From the NCBI GenBank assembly GCA_009599575.1, contig VWND01000004.1, positions 984,001 through 1,048,000 on the forward strand: a stretch of 64,000 nt of DNA, given 5' to 3'. Below the pieces are notes generated by a model that searched no databases, was not told the origin of the DNA, and worked only from the letters and a program-made list of their open reading frames with translations. The position numbers and the translations under genes were made by a program. This document shows, in pieces, positions 36,900-49,437 of the stretch. Within the stretch, counting starts at the first letter, position 1; each line of letters begins with the position of its first letter. Source of the DNA: Blumeriella jaapii (taxonomy: Eukaryota; Ascomycota; Leotiomycetes; Helotiales; Drepanopezizaceae).

Positions 36900-39800
36900 T
36901 ACCGACGTTTATTTATCGATGCTTTAATCAAAACTTTTTTTTACTAATTTTGTTTTCAGAAAAAGCTGGAATCTTTTTTTTTTATTAATTCGATTTGCTT
37001 TTGCAATTCGAATTATTCTTTTTTAATATTACAATATCCTATGTTTTTTTTATAAATCGACGTGGCATTCGAAAACGAACGCAATCCGTACGATTCGGCT
37101 TCGAATCAACACTTCCATCTTTTGCTTCTGCTTTTGTCGCTTTCGAATTTTTATTCGTTTTAGGCTTTTTCGACGATTTTGGCAGCGAATTTTTATTTTA
37201 CGATTTTTTTATTAAACCACAGTTATTTGCTGAATCCCTTCGCTTTATTATCGAATCTAAAATCGAATTATACGACGCTGACATTTTAGTATTTTTAAAC
37301 CGACGAATGCTTTTACGACTATTTAATATATCTGCCAACGCTAAAGAATTTACTGCGGCCCAGCAGCTTTAAATCGCTTAAATAATCGCTTAAGCTATTA
37401 CCGTCGTTCGCTTTTTAGCTTTTTTCGCTAATATCGCCCGCGACGCTTCCTTTTTATTCCGAGCTTCGCGCGCTTTTACCGCAGATTTTTAATTAATTTC
37501 CGAATATTATTTTTCCGTCTTCGATCTAGCCATTTTTCGAATCGAATTATCCAAAATCAAATATTTTCGCTACGCTTTTAGCGACTATTAAGAAAAGATT
37601 AAATATAACGTATAGAAAATAAATATAAAACTATTTATTAAAAAGTATTTAAAAAATTTCATACAAAATATAAATTAAGCTAAAGTATATTTTAAATATA
37701 TTATTAGAAAAGCAAAAACTATTATTTTAAAACATTTGAATTTCGAATTTTATAATTAAGCTTAATCGGTCCGAAACGTTTTTCGCATTTTTGATCAGCG
37801 CTTTTTTAATTACAATCGCGTTTAGTTTGCTAAATTGTAATATAATAAGTTTTATATAAACAACGGTCAGATTTATAATAACTTTCGTTTTTTGTTTATT
37901 CGTTACGCAATTATTAGTAAAATTGCTAAAAACCGTTAGTTTGAAAATATATACGAAAAGGTTATTTTTATTTTCAAATACGACTTCCGAATAAAAAAGT
38001 ACAAAATAAATAGTAATTATATTGTTTTAGACGAGTTTTTAGCCGTTGCGAATAAAAAATTACGTAATATCCGAGCTAAAAAAATAGTTTTTATTCGTCG
38101 CATAAATTATTATTTTTTTGTTATAACTTTTGCTAATCAGAATTTTAAGCGTATTTTCGGTATTTTTAAAATTTTATAGCGTTTTACTTTTTTAGTTTTT
38201 TTTGCTCGCACCGCTTTTTTTTTTTTGGCAGAAATTCTTACGAGCGTATAGCTGCTACTTCTGCCACTTCCGGTTTTTTCCGCTTGGCTGCGCGTTTTTT
38301 TAGCGCTTATTATAACTGCGGCAAACCCGGCCATTTCGTAAACGTTTGCTTCGACGCTAAGCTTAATCGCAAAATCGCCGAAATAGCTATCGACGAAAAG
38401 CAAAACGATTTATTAAAAAACTTTTAAATCGTAGCAAAAACTTTTATTATAGCAAAAAATTCGATTTATAAAAGGATTTGAAATTTAACCAGCGCTTTTT
38501 AATAAAAAAGCGATAGTTTTTAATTTTTATAAAATTAATACGTAATAAATTATATATTAAAACATTTGCATATATCGATAGCGGAGCTAATATTTTCGGT
38601 GCGATTAAAACTCTTTTAATATATTAATTTTCTTAACGTTTCGGAATAAGTTTTATTCGGCTGCATAAACCCATTATATTTATCGGTTATAATAGCGAGC
38701 CGGAAAAGCTTATTTTTTTTGCTATTTTTCTTTTTTTTACGATTAACCGACGTTGTGTAAAATTTTTTTTTTTAATTATAAACCTAGGTTTTACCGACGT
38801 TTTTATTAATCGTAAATTTTTATAGTATTACGATTTAAAATAAGCGTATAACCAAAGAAAAAACAAAATAAAATAGCTATTTGATATGCCCGTTATTTTT
38901 TATTTTAATAAACAGTTGTTCGTCGATTTTAATCAGCGAACAAAGCTTAAAATGCTTAGTCGCATATATTAAAAGAATATAAACAAACGAAACAGCGTAA
39001 TAAAAGCTTTATATACTTTTGCTAGCATTTTTACAACGATTAAAAAGGCTTATTTAGGTTTTGAAGCTAGACCTTTTACGTTTATGCGAGATTTTAAAAG
39101 CAATTTAAATAAAATAAAAAAGTTTTTTATTAGCAGCTCTGAACCGACCAAGCCGGTTTTTTTAATCGGGCCAATTGCTATTTTTTTTATTTTTAATTGT
39201 AATATCAGCTGTATTTCCGCTTTTGCATTTAATGTTTTACAAATACGTTACGAAAAGCGAATGCGGGCCGTAAAAAAAAAAAGATTATTATTATTTAACG
39301 ATTATACGTTTATTGCTTTTATATATAATATAAATAGAAAACGTTTTCGCCGTGCGAAAATCGCCGAATTTGCAAAAATTATATAATTCGCGGTAATAAA
39401 AAGCATTTCCGTTTTCGACGCTTTATAAGCTAAATATAACAATAACGTGGTTTTTGTAAAAAAGCTTTTTTCAATTTAGTATTCGGAATTCGAAAAACTG
39501 TTTTATAAGTAAAAAAGCGATAAGCTCGCTTTCCGCCGTTTCGGTGTAAATTATAAAATACATCTGGCCACGGAAAATACGCTTTTTATAAAATTATTTA
39601 AACGCTTTACGAATAAACAATTTACAAAAATTAAAAGCTATATTTTCGACAATTTGCATAAAAGTTTTATTAAACTTTTTAATATTTTTTTCGCCGCTCC
39701 GATTTTATTTATTAAAAAATTAAACGGCTTTATACGTTTATATATCGATTATCGTAAGCTTAACGATTTTACGAAAAAGAATTTCTATCTTTTGCTTTTG

Positions 39801-42560
39801 ATCGACGAAATGCTGGCGCGAATTATTAAAGCTAAAATGTTTACGAAAATCAATATTTAATAAGTATTTAATCGAATCCGAATATCCGAAAAATCTGAAA
39901 AATTAATCAGTTTTCGTATCCGATACGGCATATATAAATATAAAATCTTTTCGTTCGGCTTTATTAATAAGCCCGTTATATTTCAACGCTTTATTAATAA
40001 TATTTTTATAAAACATTTAAATAATTTTTGCTCGGCGTATTTTAACGATATTTTTATTTATTTTGCGAATAATTTAAAATATAAAATTTACGTAAAAAAA
40101 ATTCTGTCGATTTTAAAAAAATACGGCTTTGGAAACTGATATTAAAAAATGCGAATTTAATATTACGAAAATCAAATTTTTAAGTTTTATTATTAGCATT
40201 TAAAATATTAAAATAAATCCGGAAAAAATCGTTATTATTATAAAAACTGGCAATATGCAGCGAATATACGAAGCGTATAAAATTTTCTAGGTTTTTGCAA
40301 TTTTTACAAACGCTTTATAGCCGGCTACAGCCGTATTTGCCGCTTTTTTACTGCTTTTATAAATAAAAACGTTTTTTTTCGTATTCGAGAAAAAGCAGAA
40401 AAAACGTATGGAAAGCATTGCGCAAAGTTTTGCTAAATGCTTTTATTTTGTGTTATTACGACTTTTACAAACAAACGCGCCTAAAAACCGACTTTTTTGA
40501 TAGGATAATAGCTGGCGTATTATCGTAATTGCAAAAAAATGATTTTTATTATTCGGTCGGTTTTTTTTTTAAAATTATAATCGACGCCGAATTTAATTAT
40601 CCGATTTACGATAAAAAGCTTTTCGCCATTTTTCGCTTTTTTAAAAATTATAAGCCGGAATTGTTAAACGCTTAAAAAAACGTATATATATATACCGATT
40701 ATCGCGTTTTAAAATATTTTATAATAACCAAGGATTTTCGGCTCGATAAGCCCGATAGGCCGAGTTTTTCGCCGATTTTCATTTTACAATTATATACCGG
40801 TCGGGAATTATTAATACGTTCGCTAATACTTTTTTTCGCAGAAACTAAAATATTTTTTTATTAAAAGCGCGATAGCGAACAGCTCGAAAGCAGCAGATGC
40901 TTTTAAACGATAAATTAAATTTTTAAATTTTAAAAGAAATAGCTGTTAAAAGCATAATCACGCTAGCGCTTATGGAAATAGCGTCCGATAAGCGCGATAA
41001 CGATAGTATTTTTTTCGAAAAAAACAGCGAAAACGAAAAAAATAAAATATTTACAAAAAAATCCGCAGATTTAATTTTCGTAATTGCATACGATATATAT
41101 AGCTATATAATTATAAACGATTTGCTACAAGCCAATAAAAACTTTTTTTCTTTCGAAGCGCAGCGAACGCAGGCTCGTAATTATAATTTTGATTATTAAT
41201 TGCAATAAAACAAATTGTTTTTCTAAAACAGATTGATAATACTTTTGAAATCTCCCGAATTGCGAACCTTTTTAATCCGATATATTTACGAATAATTTTG
41301 CGTAGTATACGCTGAAATAAAAAAAATAAAGCTTTTAATCGGTCGCAAATATTATTAAAAGGCTATAAAAGCAGATATACAGCAATACGTTTCGAATTGT
41401 CGTTGCATACGAATAAAAACTAGGCGCGATAAAACTCCGGGCTTTTTAAAGCTTTTGCTTATATCTAACAGATTTTATTAATATTTAACGATAGATTTTA
41501 CGAAGCTTTTATTAAACGAAAATAGTTACGATTTCGCTTTCGTAATAATAAATCGCTTGTTTAAAAAGCTTTTGTCAGTTTTCTGCCATAAAACTATTAT
41601 AGCGAAAAAGCTGGCAGCTTTGTTTTTGATTTATTAAATACGCTATTTCGGCATGCCGGATTTAATTGTTTCGGACCGAAAAGTTTAGTTTGTTTCGGTT
41701 TTTTAGCAAAAACTTTGCCGCATATTAAAAACCAAAATCAAATTGATTATTACGTATAATTTTAATATCGATAGGCAGATCGAAGTAATAAATCAGTATA
41801 TTAAGCAACGCTTCCGTTCTTTTTGCTTTTATTATTAAAATAATTAAAAACGCTTTTTACTTTTGATAAATATTATACAATTGATTTTGTCGCACGAGTT
41901 TTTCGGCAACGTTTTTTCTTTTTAAGTTTTAAATAAATACAAGGCTCGTATATTTTAGGATATAAATAATTTTCGTTTTTTTCGCTCGGTTACCGAAAAG
42001 CTTAACCGCGACGAAGCTTTGCATTTGGCTTTTCGAGCTAAAAAAGTTATAAAATACGCGCAATCGTTTATTGCGTAATAATAAGCTAAAATGGAACGCT
42101 TCGCTAATTTGCACAAACGACCGATGGATTGAAATATAGGCGACGAAATATTAATAAATATTAAAAATTGAAAGCTCGACCGATTTTTTCGAAAGCTTTC
42201 GGATAAATAATACGGCCCAGTAAAATCGTCGATAAAATAAAAAAGAATTGAAAGCTTAACTTTTCCGCAGACTGATTAATTTATTTAATTTTTTATTTAT
42301 ATTCGCTTCGAAAGCATATTAACAACTTTTTATTTGGCTAACGCCGCTCCGAACCAGCTTTTATTTAGCTATTTTCCGAACAAACGGAATGGAAAATCGA
42401 AGAAATAATAAGTTCGAGGTTGCATAAAAAAATATTATAATATTAAATTAATTAAAAAAGCGCTAATAAAAATCTCGAATAATATTTTTATTTTAACGCT
42501 ATAACGGTTTTTTATATTTTTTAAGTATTTCATCGATTATATCTTATCGTTAAAGGTTTT
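36900..42560 (+). pseudogene. Gypsy-C gag-pol with chromodomain, broken
   Basis: The zinc knuckle YNCGKPGHFVNVC lies at about 38.31-38.35 kb with its first Cys turned to Tyr. Protease has AYIDSGAN at about 38.57 kb. Reverse transcriptase spans 39.6-40.1 kb: IRLYIDYRKLND, MFTKINI, and YFNDIFIYF at 40.04 kb where Y-L-D-D is expected. RNase H is near 40.5-40.85 kb. Integrase has CRCIRIKTRRDKTPG at 41.4 kb, then VSDRKVQFVSVF and NIDRQIEVINQYIKQR at 41.76-41.8 kb. At about 42.38 kb EWKIEEIISSRLHKK resembles the start of a chromodomain. Stops are spread over the whole length. Confidence 0.88.
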
Positions 42561-42683
42561 TTACGAGCGCTTTTCGCATGGTTACAAACTTACAACGAAA
42601 GCAGGGAAAATTACACTGAGTTGGAAAACGATAGACCTATGATTGCAATTGCGAGGACGCAGTTTTTCGGAAGGGGGGGGTAG

Positions 42684-42961
42684 TGTTACGATCCTGGCCT
42701 GGCTAGTGGTAATTGCTAGTGATATAGTTGCTAATAGTATAGTTGCTAATAATAAATGCTGGTGGTATTGGATTAAGATTTGGGCACGGACCACTTCGGC
42801 CATTAGGTCTCGCGCTAAGTCACGTGACCCACAAGCGCAACCCATTGTATATAAAGTTCGCGACCCCGAGCATTTTAGCTCGGTGTTTTTCTTTTAATTT
42901 ACATGCGTACCTTTTGGTTTACATCACCACCCTTCTGATCATCCTCAAGCTAGCTGTGACA
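42684..42961 (+). repeat. 3' LTR of Gypsy-C
   Basis: 278 bp, TGTTACGATCC... to ...CTAGCTGTGACA. It has three copies of the ~15-bp unit. The shared core (GGTCTCGCGCTAAGTCACGTGACCCA) is unmutated in both LTRs. Confidence 0.92.
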
Positions 42962-42966
42962 CTTTT

Positions 42967-43654
42967 CCAGCCTTTATCCCGACCTTTTTTTCTTCGTACA
43001 AATCCTTTTTAATATAATTTTAATAACTAGTTTTTTAACAATTATTTTTATAAAATGTTTTACTTAAATGTTATTTCCAGCTTTTATAATATTATCCGGC
43101 CTTCACGGCCTATCCGTAGAAAGTATTATTCGAGGGTTAGTAGAAGGCAGAGGGTTCTGGCTGATCACCTGACTCAGACACGTGATGTTGGTTCCTGACA
43201 AAAATAATATATATAATAATAATGAGTTTTTCTTTTTTGTTAAATCTTTTTTTTTATTAAATCTTTTTTCTTTCGTATAATTAACAACTTTTCTTTCAGA
43301 TGCGTTGCTATTGCTGACACGAGTTTTCTCGTATTCTTTTCTTTTCTTTTTAACGTCGGGATCTTCGCGAGTATTTAAAATAATAACTTTTATATCGTGA
43401 GTTTTTTTTTTAAAAGGTTTTAAATGGAAAGCCTTTTTCCTCCAGGTTGCGTTTGGCTGGGGGTTTTTTTTTGTGTAAGTGAATCAGATGCTTATTTACA
43501 CGGTTTCAAAAGGGTTTTAATAAGCTTTTTTATTCGGTTTTATATCGTATTTTTAATTTTATATTGCTAGTCGAATGTTTGTGTAAAAAAAGCAATTGAA
43601 TTTTTGCAATAAACGAAGGGGTCAAAAGCCTTGTATTCGCTCTCTGCGTAGGTC
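42967..43654. other. Edge of the AT-rich block, no gene
   Basis: AT-rich and without coding signal. A moderate-GC patch at about 43,079-43,200 ends GGTTCCTGACA; on the minus strand it starts TGTCAGGAACC and looks like the beginning of an LTR, but no partner is present. Base composition becomes GC-rich just after this stretch. Confidence 0.5.
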
Positions 43655-43789
43655 ACCAGAAGAATGAGTCAAATTGGTTCTTAAGATCGGGGATGTATTC
43701 TTCTAAAAAGGTGAAGGCCTCGGAAAAGTTTAAATACAGATTAGGCTGGTCCGTGCCCTTAGTGTGGCTTGGAGCCTCAGGCCATAACA
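43655..43789 (-). repeat. ~135-bp dispersed repeat, copy 2
   Basis: The reverse complement starts TGTTATGGCCTGAGGC and matches 17463-17597. This copy shows almost no RIP-type change and is the last transposon-like sequence before the flippase gene. Confidence 0.7.
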
Positions 43790-44378
43790 GTCCTGGCCTG
43801 GGAGGACTGAGCAGGTCGCTGTGAGTCGGCCCATCACGACGGACCACTTGGATGTTCAGCCTGTTGACGAGATGAGACGAAGGTGACCGTCGCTCCACCG
43901 CGGTGATTCTTGTGCCGAGTCTCTTGCAGGGCCCCCAAACGATAGACATCGATCCAAATGCAAGATGAAAAACTGGCCGTCTCTCCGTCGCGCAGGCTTG
44001 CACCGGCCCTCGCTCGGACTGGCACGACCCCGGAGCTCGTGATCGCGCCGTCTAGACGGCCCGCGGCCTTCCGTCTGTCAACTCACGGCGGTGCACCACG
44101 CCAGCGCCGTTGCTCCTCCACACAAACACGATGTTGGCCCTCCCTCTGCGCCCGTCCCTGGCGACCATCAAGAGAAGGCGTTGACAAGGCCAGAACACTC
44201 TCGCGACCTGTGCCTACAGTACAGTACAGTACAGTACAGTACTGTACTGAACCTGGCACCAAGCCTCGGCGCGTTCGTGGGCCAGCACCGAAAGTCAATC
44301 GACGGCGGAAGGGCTTGGCGACACGCAGGAGCTGGCCTGGATGACGAGAGATCCTAAAATAAGCCGATTTCGACCAGA
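43790..44378 (+). promoter_or_regulatory. Upstream region of the flippase gene
   Basis: GC-rich, with no convincing gene; open frames here run on both strands and share no recognisable motif. It holds the 5' flank of the flippase gene. The only striking element is the palindromic CAGTA array at 44215-44250, about 130 bases before the start codon. No TATA box was identified. Confidence 0.4.
44215..44250. repeat. (ACAGT)n array ending in a palindrome
   Basis: Five ACAGT units followed by CTGTACTG, so the right part reads the same on both strands (CAGTACAGTACTGTACTG). It is a member of the pentamer family found only in the GC-rich half. Confidence 0.9.
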
Positions 44379-47300
44379 ATGGCGCATCGTGGGGATGGGG
44401 CAGACGAGGTGCCGCAGGGACCTGGGAGCACCAGAGCTGCGGCTGAGGATGCGGATTCTGGAGCGGTCGCATGGGATGGCGCCTCAACCTCGAATCCAAC
44501 AGCTCGTCGATTAAACTTCGCCTGGGACGGGGGCAGACCAACTGCAGGGGCGCCGGATCTTTCGAATAGCATGTCGGGAGCAGACAACCCTGCGAACGCT
44601 CCACCTTCTCTGACCTCGCCTCGCCCTCGAGACCGCGGGTACTCCCTGCGCAGATCGCTGTTCGCCCGGCGCGTGGAAGGGAGTGATGATATCGCAGGTG
44701 GAATCCAGCTCGCGGAGGCTGCCGCCGTTCGAGGAGGCCAGCGACGAGGCCAAGCACCCGATGGAGGCGGGAGAGATGGGACGAGGCCGCAGTGCGGCCT
44801 CACTGCTGCTCCTGTCCCAGCGAGCGAGAGAGACCTGTCCATCTCTACAGTTCCAGCTGCCGCGGAGGGACGCTATCCACACGAGACTGCGAGACGAGGC
44901 GAGGATGGGAAGGGCACAGCGGACTCGACTACGCGGGAGACGTACGAGATCTGGGCCCGGAAACTGGCACGAGAGAGTCACAGGCTGCAGAAGGCCAGGG
45001 CGTGGAGAGAACGCATGCTCACGATCATTCTTCGCCCGATGCCTCTGCTGCCGTCCCCGGATGGCCGCCATCTCGATCTCGATGCGGGGAGAGCAGGGCC
45101 GGTCGTCGACGAGCGCACCGGCAAAGCACACATCGGAAACTCGATTCGATCGTCCCGGTACACGGTGTGGAATTTCGTGCCCCGGCAACTGTGGTTTCAG
45201 TTCTCCAAACTCGCCAATGCTTATTTTCTCCTGATCTCCATCTTCCAGATGATACCGGGCCTGAGCACGACGGGCACCTACACTACGATCGCTCCGCTGC
45301 TGGTGTTCGTGTCGATCAGCATCGCGAAGGAGGGCTGGGATGATGTGCGGAGGTACACGTTGGACAAGATTGAGAACAACCGGGAGACGCTCGTGCTGCG
45401 GCCGTTCGGACCAGAGCCGGAGGCGTCTTCGGCAGATCTTGGACGGACCTTGAGAGATCTGGTGCCGAAGAAGGGACGTGTCAAGCTGGAGAGTGATGAT
45501 TACGACGAAGGAGGGGGGGAGGGCAGGCACTGGAAGACTTTGAAGTGGCATGCGGTCAAAGTGGGCGACATCGTCAAGCTCCAGCGCGATGACCCCGTCC
45601 CAGCAGATATCGTGCTCCTCTCGGCATCCGGCCCCAACGGCGTCGCGTACATCGAAACGATGGCCCTCGACGGCGAAACGAACCTCAAGTCCAAACAAGC
45701 ACCTTCCCCTCTGGCTGAACGCTGTGTTTCGGACGACACGATCGCAGCTTGCCGAGCACATATCGTGGTCGAAGATCCGAACCTGGATCTTTATCATTTC
45801 GACGGTAGGGTGACGGTTGGCCACGAGACCTTGCCACTGACGACTAACGAGGTGATCTTCCGCGGCAGCACATTGCGGAACACCAGCCATGCCGTCGGTA
45901 TCGTAGTCAACACGGGCGAGGAGTGTAAGATCCGGATGAACGCCAACAAGAACCCTCGCACGAAAGCGCCCGCGATCCAGTTCATGACGAACAAGATCGT
46001 TCTCATGCTTGTCATCTTCGTCGTTCTCCTCGCTCTCTTTTGCACCATCGCCTACCAAGTCTGGGGCCATACGACGGAGGACGAGGCGTGGTATCTTGAG
46101 GGACTGAGTGTTCCGTTTGAGCAAATCATCTTTGGGTTCGTGATTCTGTACAACACGCTGATTCCGTTGTCGCTGTATGTCAGTTTGGAAATCGTCAAGA
46201 TTGGACAGGTGTATCTGATGGGGGATGTGGAGATGTATGATCCGGTGTCTGATACCCCAATGGTTTGCAATGTGGGTATCACTGAGCGTCGTTGAGAGCG
46301 TGCACTGATTCTTGATAGACCACTACGATCCTCGAGAACCTGGGTCAGGTCAATTACATCTTCTCCGACAAGACGGGCACTTTGACGGACAACATCATGA
46401 AGTTCCGAAAACTGAGTGTCGCTGGCTACGCCTGGCTCCACGACTTCGACTTGCAGGAGGAAGCGGCTAAGCTCGAAGACGCTCACGACGCAGCTGCGCA
46501 AAGCAGGAGGAAGAAGAAGGGGAAAGGCATCGTGAAGCGCATCGCCAAGATCACCGTACCCGCTCGGCAAGCAAGTCACTGGAGGATGTCATCACTGTCA
46601 ACTTCTACAGTCAGCCCATCAGCGTCGATTCGCAGATCGGGATCGGTCAACTTATGGAAGTCCACTGCTCGCCCCTCGAAAGCTCAGCCGGAGATGCGCA
46701 CGGAAGACTTGCTCAAGTTCATGCAGAACAAGCCGCACAGCATTTTCACCAGAAAAGCGAAGCTCTTACTGCTCTCGCTGGCGCTGTGCCATACTTGTCT
46801 CCCCGAGGTGAAGGAAAATGGCGATATTGAGTTCCAAGCTGCTTCTCCGGATGAGCTGGCTCTTGTCAAGGCCGCTCAGGAATTAGGATATCTTGTCCTT
46901 GATAGATCTTCGCGATCCATCACCTTGACGCATCCTGGCGGGCCAGACTCGTCTGAGCAAGTCACCGAAACCTACGAGATCCTCGACGTCATTGAGTTCT
47001 CGAGCAAGCGTAAACGTATGTCCATCATCGTACGATTCCCCGATGGTCGGATATGTATCTTCTGCAAAGGTGCCGATTCGGCAATCATGCCGCGCCTCAA
47101 GCTTGCGCCGACGGCCATGCAAAAGAAGGCAGAAGTCTCGAGGCGATCGAGCGTGAGAAAGAGCCTGGAAGCCGAGGAAGCACTGAGGAGAAAGAGCATG
47201 GGCGAGAGCAGCCCTCGTGCTAGCTTCAACAGAAACAGCATGGGCCTCTCTCGCGGTCCCAGCATGAGCGCAAACCGCAAGAGCACCGGATACGGGCGCA

Positions 47301-49437
47301 ACAGCATGGCAATCGCGAAACTCGAGCCCACGACTACGAGCGCGTCTGCATTAACGGGCCGCCTGGATGAGATGATCGACGAGGGACTTGTGTTGGACGA
47401 GGCGATGGTTTTTGAGAGATGCTTTCAGCACATTGATGATTTTGCCTCCGAGGGACTGCGGACTTTGCTCTTTGGGTACAGGTTGTTAGACGAGGAGGAG
47501 TACGAAAGTAAGCAGCAGCATCACTTGCTCGCGCCGCGAACTCGGAGTATCCATACTAACAGACTCCAGGTTGGAGGAAAGTCTACTTGGACGCCACGAC
47601 CAGCCTCGTCGATCGCCAGCACTTGATAGAAAATGCCGGAGAGCTAATCGAGCAGAACTTCGACCTAGCAGGCGCTACTGCTATTGAAGATAAGCTGCAG
47701 AAAGGCGTTCCTGAGACCATCGACAAGTTGCGGCGGGCCAATATCAAAATCTGGATGCTCACGGGAGACAAGCGCGAGACTGCTATTAATATCGGGCACA
47801 GTGCTCGTATCTGCAAGAACTACTCAACGATGGTGATTTTGGATCACACGACCGGCAAACTCGAGCAAACCATGGCCGCGACGCTGTTGGACATCAGCCA
47901 GGGATCTGTTGCCCACTCGGTCGTCGTGGTTGATGGACAGACGCTTGCCGAGATTGATGGGAATGAGACCCTGGCTCTGCTGTTCTTCGACCTCGTCGTT
48001 CTCGTCGACTCGGTTATCTGCTGTCGAGCGAGTCCAAGTCAAAAGGCTTCACTGGTCAAGAGGGTCCGGACCAAGGTCAAAAAGTCACTTACTCTGGCCA
48101 TTGGAGACGGTGCCAATGACATTGCCATGATCACGGACGCTCACGTTGGTGTCGGTATCAGTGGAAAGGAGGGCCTGCAAGCTGCTCGTATCGCGGATTA
48201 CTCGATCGCGCAGTTCCGTTTCCTGCAGCGCCTGCTCTTCGTCCATGGACGGTGGAACTACGTACGCACCGCCAAGTACATTCTAGCGACTTTCTGGAAA
48301 GAGTTACTGTTCTACCTGCTGCAAGCTCTGTACCAGCAATGGAATGGCTACACCGGCACTTCGCTGTTCGAGTCGACATCCTTAACGGTCTTCAACACGT
48401 TGTTCACCTCGCTCTGTGTCATCTTCCTCGGCATGTTCGAGCAAGATCTGAACGCGAGCACCTTGCTAGCCGTGCCAGAACTCTACATCAGCGGACAGAA
48501 CAACGCGGCATTTAATTTCAAGGTGTACGCTGGATGGATGTTCATGGCCGCATCGGAATCTGTCATCATCTACTTCATCATGTTCGGCCTCTTCGGCGAA
48601 GCGATCTTCACCCGCGACGACGACCTCATGGCCATGGGCACCCTCGCGTTTTCCGCAGCGGTGATCTTCATCAACACCAAACTCCTGTGCCTCTCCACCC
48701 CGTTCCGTCTCCTCGAGCATCATGCTAACGCGCGGAACAGTCTCATCGAAATGCACAACAAGACCATCATCCCTTTCCTGGGCTGGGCCACCACGGTCGT
48801 CGGCTGGTTCTTCTGGACCCTCCTCCTCGCCGCCGTGTTCAAGCCCAACAAGACCTACGTCCTCTACGCCATCAAAGACGGCTTCCTGAAGAGCTACGGC
48901 CGTGACCTCCTCTGGTGGCTCGTCCTACTGCTCACCCTCGCTGCCCTTGTCCTGCTGGAGCTGGGCGTCAGCAGCGTGCGCAAGGCGTTCTGGCCGACGG
49001 ACGTCGATCTTTTCCAAGAGCTGCAGCGCGATCCGGGCGTGCGGAGGCGGTTCGAGGAGGCCCTCGCCCGGGACGCTGGTGTTGAGCCCGCGCCCGGTCG
49101 TGGTCATCCGGATCCCACTCTCACCGCAAAGACGAGTGCGGAGGCGGAGGCGTGGAGGGAGGGCGAGATCCAGGAGCTGCTTGATAGACCGCGCGTTATG
49201 CACGGCAGGGGAGAAGAGGCGGAGGCCGCGACGGAGGTTGTGAAGAGCCCTGTTGCGACGGGGGTCGGGGGCAGCGGGCACGTCAAGAGCGGGAGTGAGA
49301 GCGGCAGCGGCCATCTGACGCGGAGGAAGATGTCCGTGGATCGGGTCGTGGATAGCGGCGAGGGCATGAAGACGAAGGCTCGGGGTAAGGCGAGAGCCAG
49401 CGTCGATCTTGTCGGGGGGGGAGAGGAATTCGATTGA
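44379..49437 (+). CDS. DNF3: P4-type ATPase, phospholipid flippase, Dnf3-like
   Basis: Three exons, 44379-46271, 46319-47507 and 47570-49437, give 1649 residues. The introns are 47 and 62 bp with GTGGGT/TAG and GTAAGC/CAG ends; the second has a CTAAC branch site. The ATG has A at -3 and G at +4 and follows an in-frame stop at 44355. P4-ATPases use ATP to move phospholipids to the cytosolic leaflet, usually with a Cdc50-family subunit. Visible motifs are DGET (431), the phosphorylated Asp in DKTGT (648), SPDELALV and KGAD in the nucleotide-binding domain, TGDKRE (1092) and GDGAND (1206). The M4 segment has IPLSLYVSLE. ETMALDGETNLKSKQ and SPDELALV favour the Dnf3 class over Dnf1 or Drs2. The first ~190 residues and the last ~140 are low complexity. 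A Ser/Arg-rich insertion at about 899-972 (SRRSSVRKS) offers kinase sites. The class is firm; the Dnf3 assignment is somewhat less so. Confidence 0.93.

Larger units (their letters stand above)
36513..42961 (+). mobile_element. Complete Gypsy-C chromovirus-type retrotransposon
   Basis: 6.45 kb with LTRs at 36513-36804 and 42684-42961 and a 5-bp target duplication CTTTT (36508-36512, 42962-42966). A polypurine tract GGAAGGGGGGGGTAG lies immediately before the 3' LTR. Inside are gag with a zinc knuckle, protease, reverse transcriptase, RNase H, integrase and a C-terminal chromodomain-like segment. The internal part is strongly RIP-mutated, whereas the LTRs keep long unmutated stretches. Confidence 0.94.

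Noticed and set aside
27..43000. CRISPR-like or bacterial mobile DNA as an explanation for the repeats
   Set aside because: Repeats are LTR pairs with target duplications and retroelement domains. Introns in the neighbouring genes show a eukaryotic, fungal context.
44511..46124. Open frame of 537 codons on the minus strand, and others, opposite the flippase
   Set aside because: They are mirror frames of a GC-rich exon that carries all P4-ATPase motifs on the plus strand. They are Arg-rich, without recognisable domains.
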